Assembly: GCA_051660685.1 (NCBI GenBank)
Contig: JBOFQB010000070.1
Location: forward strand, 1 to 14,270
DNA from: JAVBSX01 sp051660685
GTDB taxonomy: Bacteria > Planctomycetota > Planctomycetia > Pirellulales > Thermoguttaceae
Length of the DNA: 14,270 nucleotides
Direction of reading: 5' to 3'
A model generated the notes under the pieces. That model was not told the origin of the DNA and did no database searches. It saw nothing but the letters and a program-made list of their open reading frames with translations. The position numbers and the translations under genes are program-made. Positions 13,687 through 14,270 of the stretch are shown here, piece by piece; position 1 is the stretch's first letter, and each line of letters starts with the position of its first letter.

Positions 13687-14031
13687 TCACATCACTGAAA
13701 ATTTAATCCGCTTTATTTTGGTGTCCGGCAAACGCCGTTGTATTTCTTCAACGAGTTGAGGTTCGTACAATGATAATTCTTGAACAAGGGCGACATGTTC
13801 CACTTTGACGGTCAGGACACCTCGACGAACATCCCCCAAAAGAGCATGAGGGCAAAGAGAAGAGGGCAAGAATTCGGCAACGACAGAGTTCCAGACGTTT
13901 TGGATTTCTTCATTTGCTTTATGCCGTTGAAAACCATAACGGGACATGAGTTGGGGGAGAATTTCCCCAATTCGGACGGGACCGATTGGTTGAGCGGACA
14001 AGGAAGTTGACATTCGACGTTTTTTCGGCAT
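13687..14031 (-). CDS. DUF721 protein, DciA-like
   Basis: A 114-residue protein of the DUF721 family, whose best known member DciA loads the replicative helicase in many bacteria that lack DnaC or DnaI. The basic start MPKKRR is followed by the core IGEILPQLMSRYGF (21-34), the conserved Trp47 in NVWNSVV, a predicted DNA-binding KH-like part GVLTVKVEHVALVQELSLYEPQLVEEIQR (71-99), and the closing strand IKRIKFSVM. The start is uncertain: ATG 14031 is used, TTG 14043 and ATG 14013 are in frame, and none has a clear Shine-Dalgarno site. Planctomycete relatives often lie near dnaN or gyrB, which would be outside this window. MITE copy B sits just downstream. Confidence 0.8.
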   Translation of the reverse strand: MPKKRRMSTSLSAQPIGPVRIGEILPQLMSRYGFQRHKANEEIQNVWNSVVAEFLPSSLCPHALLGDVRRGVLTVKVEHVALVQELSLYEPQLVEEIQRRLPDTKIKRIKFSVM

Positions 14032-14047
14032 GTCAAAGAGCAAAAAT

Positions 14048-14140
14048 GAGTGAGACAGAATGAAATAAAAAGAGATGGAAGGAGAGAGATAAAGGAGAGA
14101 TCGAATAAGATGAAGGGGAGTAAGAAAAAAAGTAAGCGTT
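14048..14140 (+). other. Purine-rich strand upstream of DUF721
   Basis: About 90 bases in which the plus strand is very largely A and G (units such as GGAGAGAGATAAAGGAGAGA). On the DUF721 sense strand this is pyrimidine-rich leader. I see no gene or clear promoter in it. Confidence 0.4.
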
Positions 14141-14172
14141 CACGGGAAATGACAATTGGAGTCCTATTCTTA

Positions 14173-14256
14173 GCACCAAAGGTGCGTAACAAAATAGACA
14201 GCGGTTTTAACCGCTGGTGTCAAAATGTCAAAAAGTATTCGCCCTGTAAGGGCGAA
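14173..14256. repeat. Three-palindrome cluster at the window edge
   Basis: Three short stems lie in a row: GCACC/GGTGC (14173-14185), AGCGGTT/AACCGCT (14200-14215) and TTCGCCC/GGGCGAA (14238-14256). No coding sequence is seen. The style, several GC stems separated by AT-rich spacers, resembles the other interspersed elements here, but the sequences are different. The cluster may continue past the window end. Confidence 0.55.
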
Positions 14257-14270
14257 ACAATGAATTGTGC

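Overview
The window reads as chromosomal DNA from a bacterium of moderate GC content, most likely a planctomycete of the Pirellulales/Thermoguttaceae kind. This is inferred from gene content: a secreted DUF1080 protein, a stand-alone BatA/VWA-type membrane protein with a degenerate metal site, a DciA-like DUF721 protein, weak or absent Shine-Dalgarno sites at several genes, and gaps crowded with small palindromic repeats. No rRNA, tRNA, phage, CRISPR or transposase gene is visible. Ten protein genes are supported.

Layout. 1-425 is non-coding, with a solitary REP-like palindrome, a 29-bp direct repeat and a C-rich tract that is G-quadruplex-like on the other strand. On the minus strand follow typA/bipA (426-2249), a secreted GH51 arabinofuranosidase-like enzyme (2431-4398) and a degenerate NtrC-family regulator (4548-6020). 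Divergent from the regulator are a small TPR protein (6273-6704), a single-domain response regulator (7116-7553) and a BatA/VWA-like membrane protein (7724-9913). A repeat-packed convergent gap (9914-10252) leads to minus-strand hisG (10253-11188), a Nudix-type phosphoesterase (11551-12174), a secreted DUF1080 protein (12556-13287) and a DUF721 protein (13687-14031).

How it works together. There is no single operon. Housekeeping genes (typA, hisG, DUF721) are mixed with two secreted polysaccharide-related proteins (GH51, DUF1080), each preceded by a promoter-like sequence with its own repeat or palindrome, and with three signalling or scaffold genes (regulator, TPR, receiver) lying side by side.

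The most notable non-coding content is a population of small mobile-looking repeats. Two copies of a 171-bp element lie in opposite orientation, aligned without gaps, with imperfect terminal inverted repeats and different 10-11 bp flanking direct repeats at each site. This is a MITE with apparent target-site duplications. There are also two copies of a four-hairpin element, a REPIN-like pair of inverted REPs with a solitary relative, and several other palindrome clusters. The most notable protein is the NtrC-family regulator, which has lost the GAFTGA loop, the Walker B glutamate and the receiver acidic pair.
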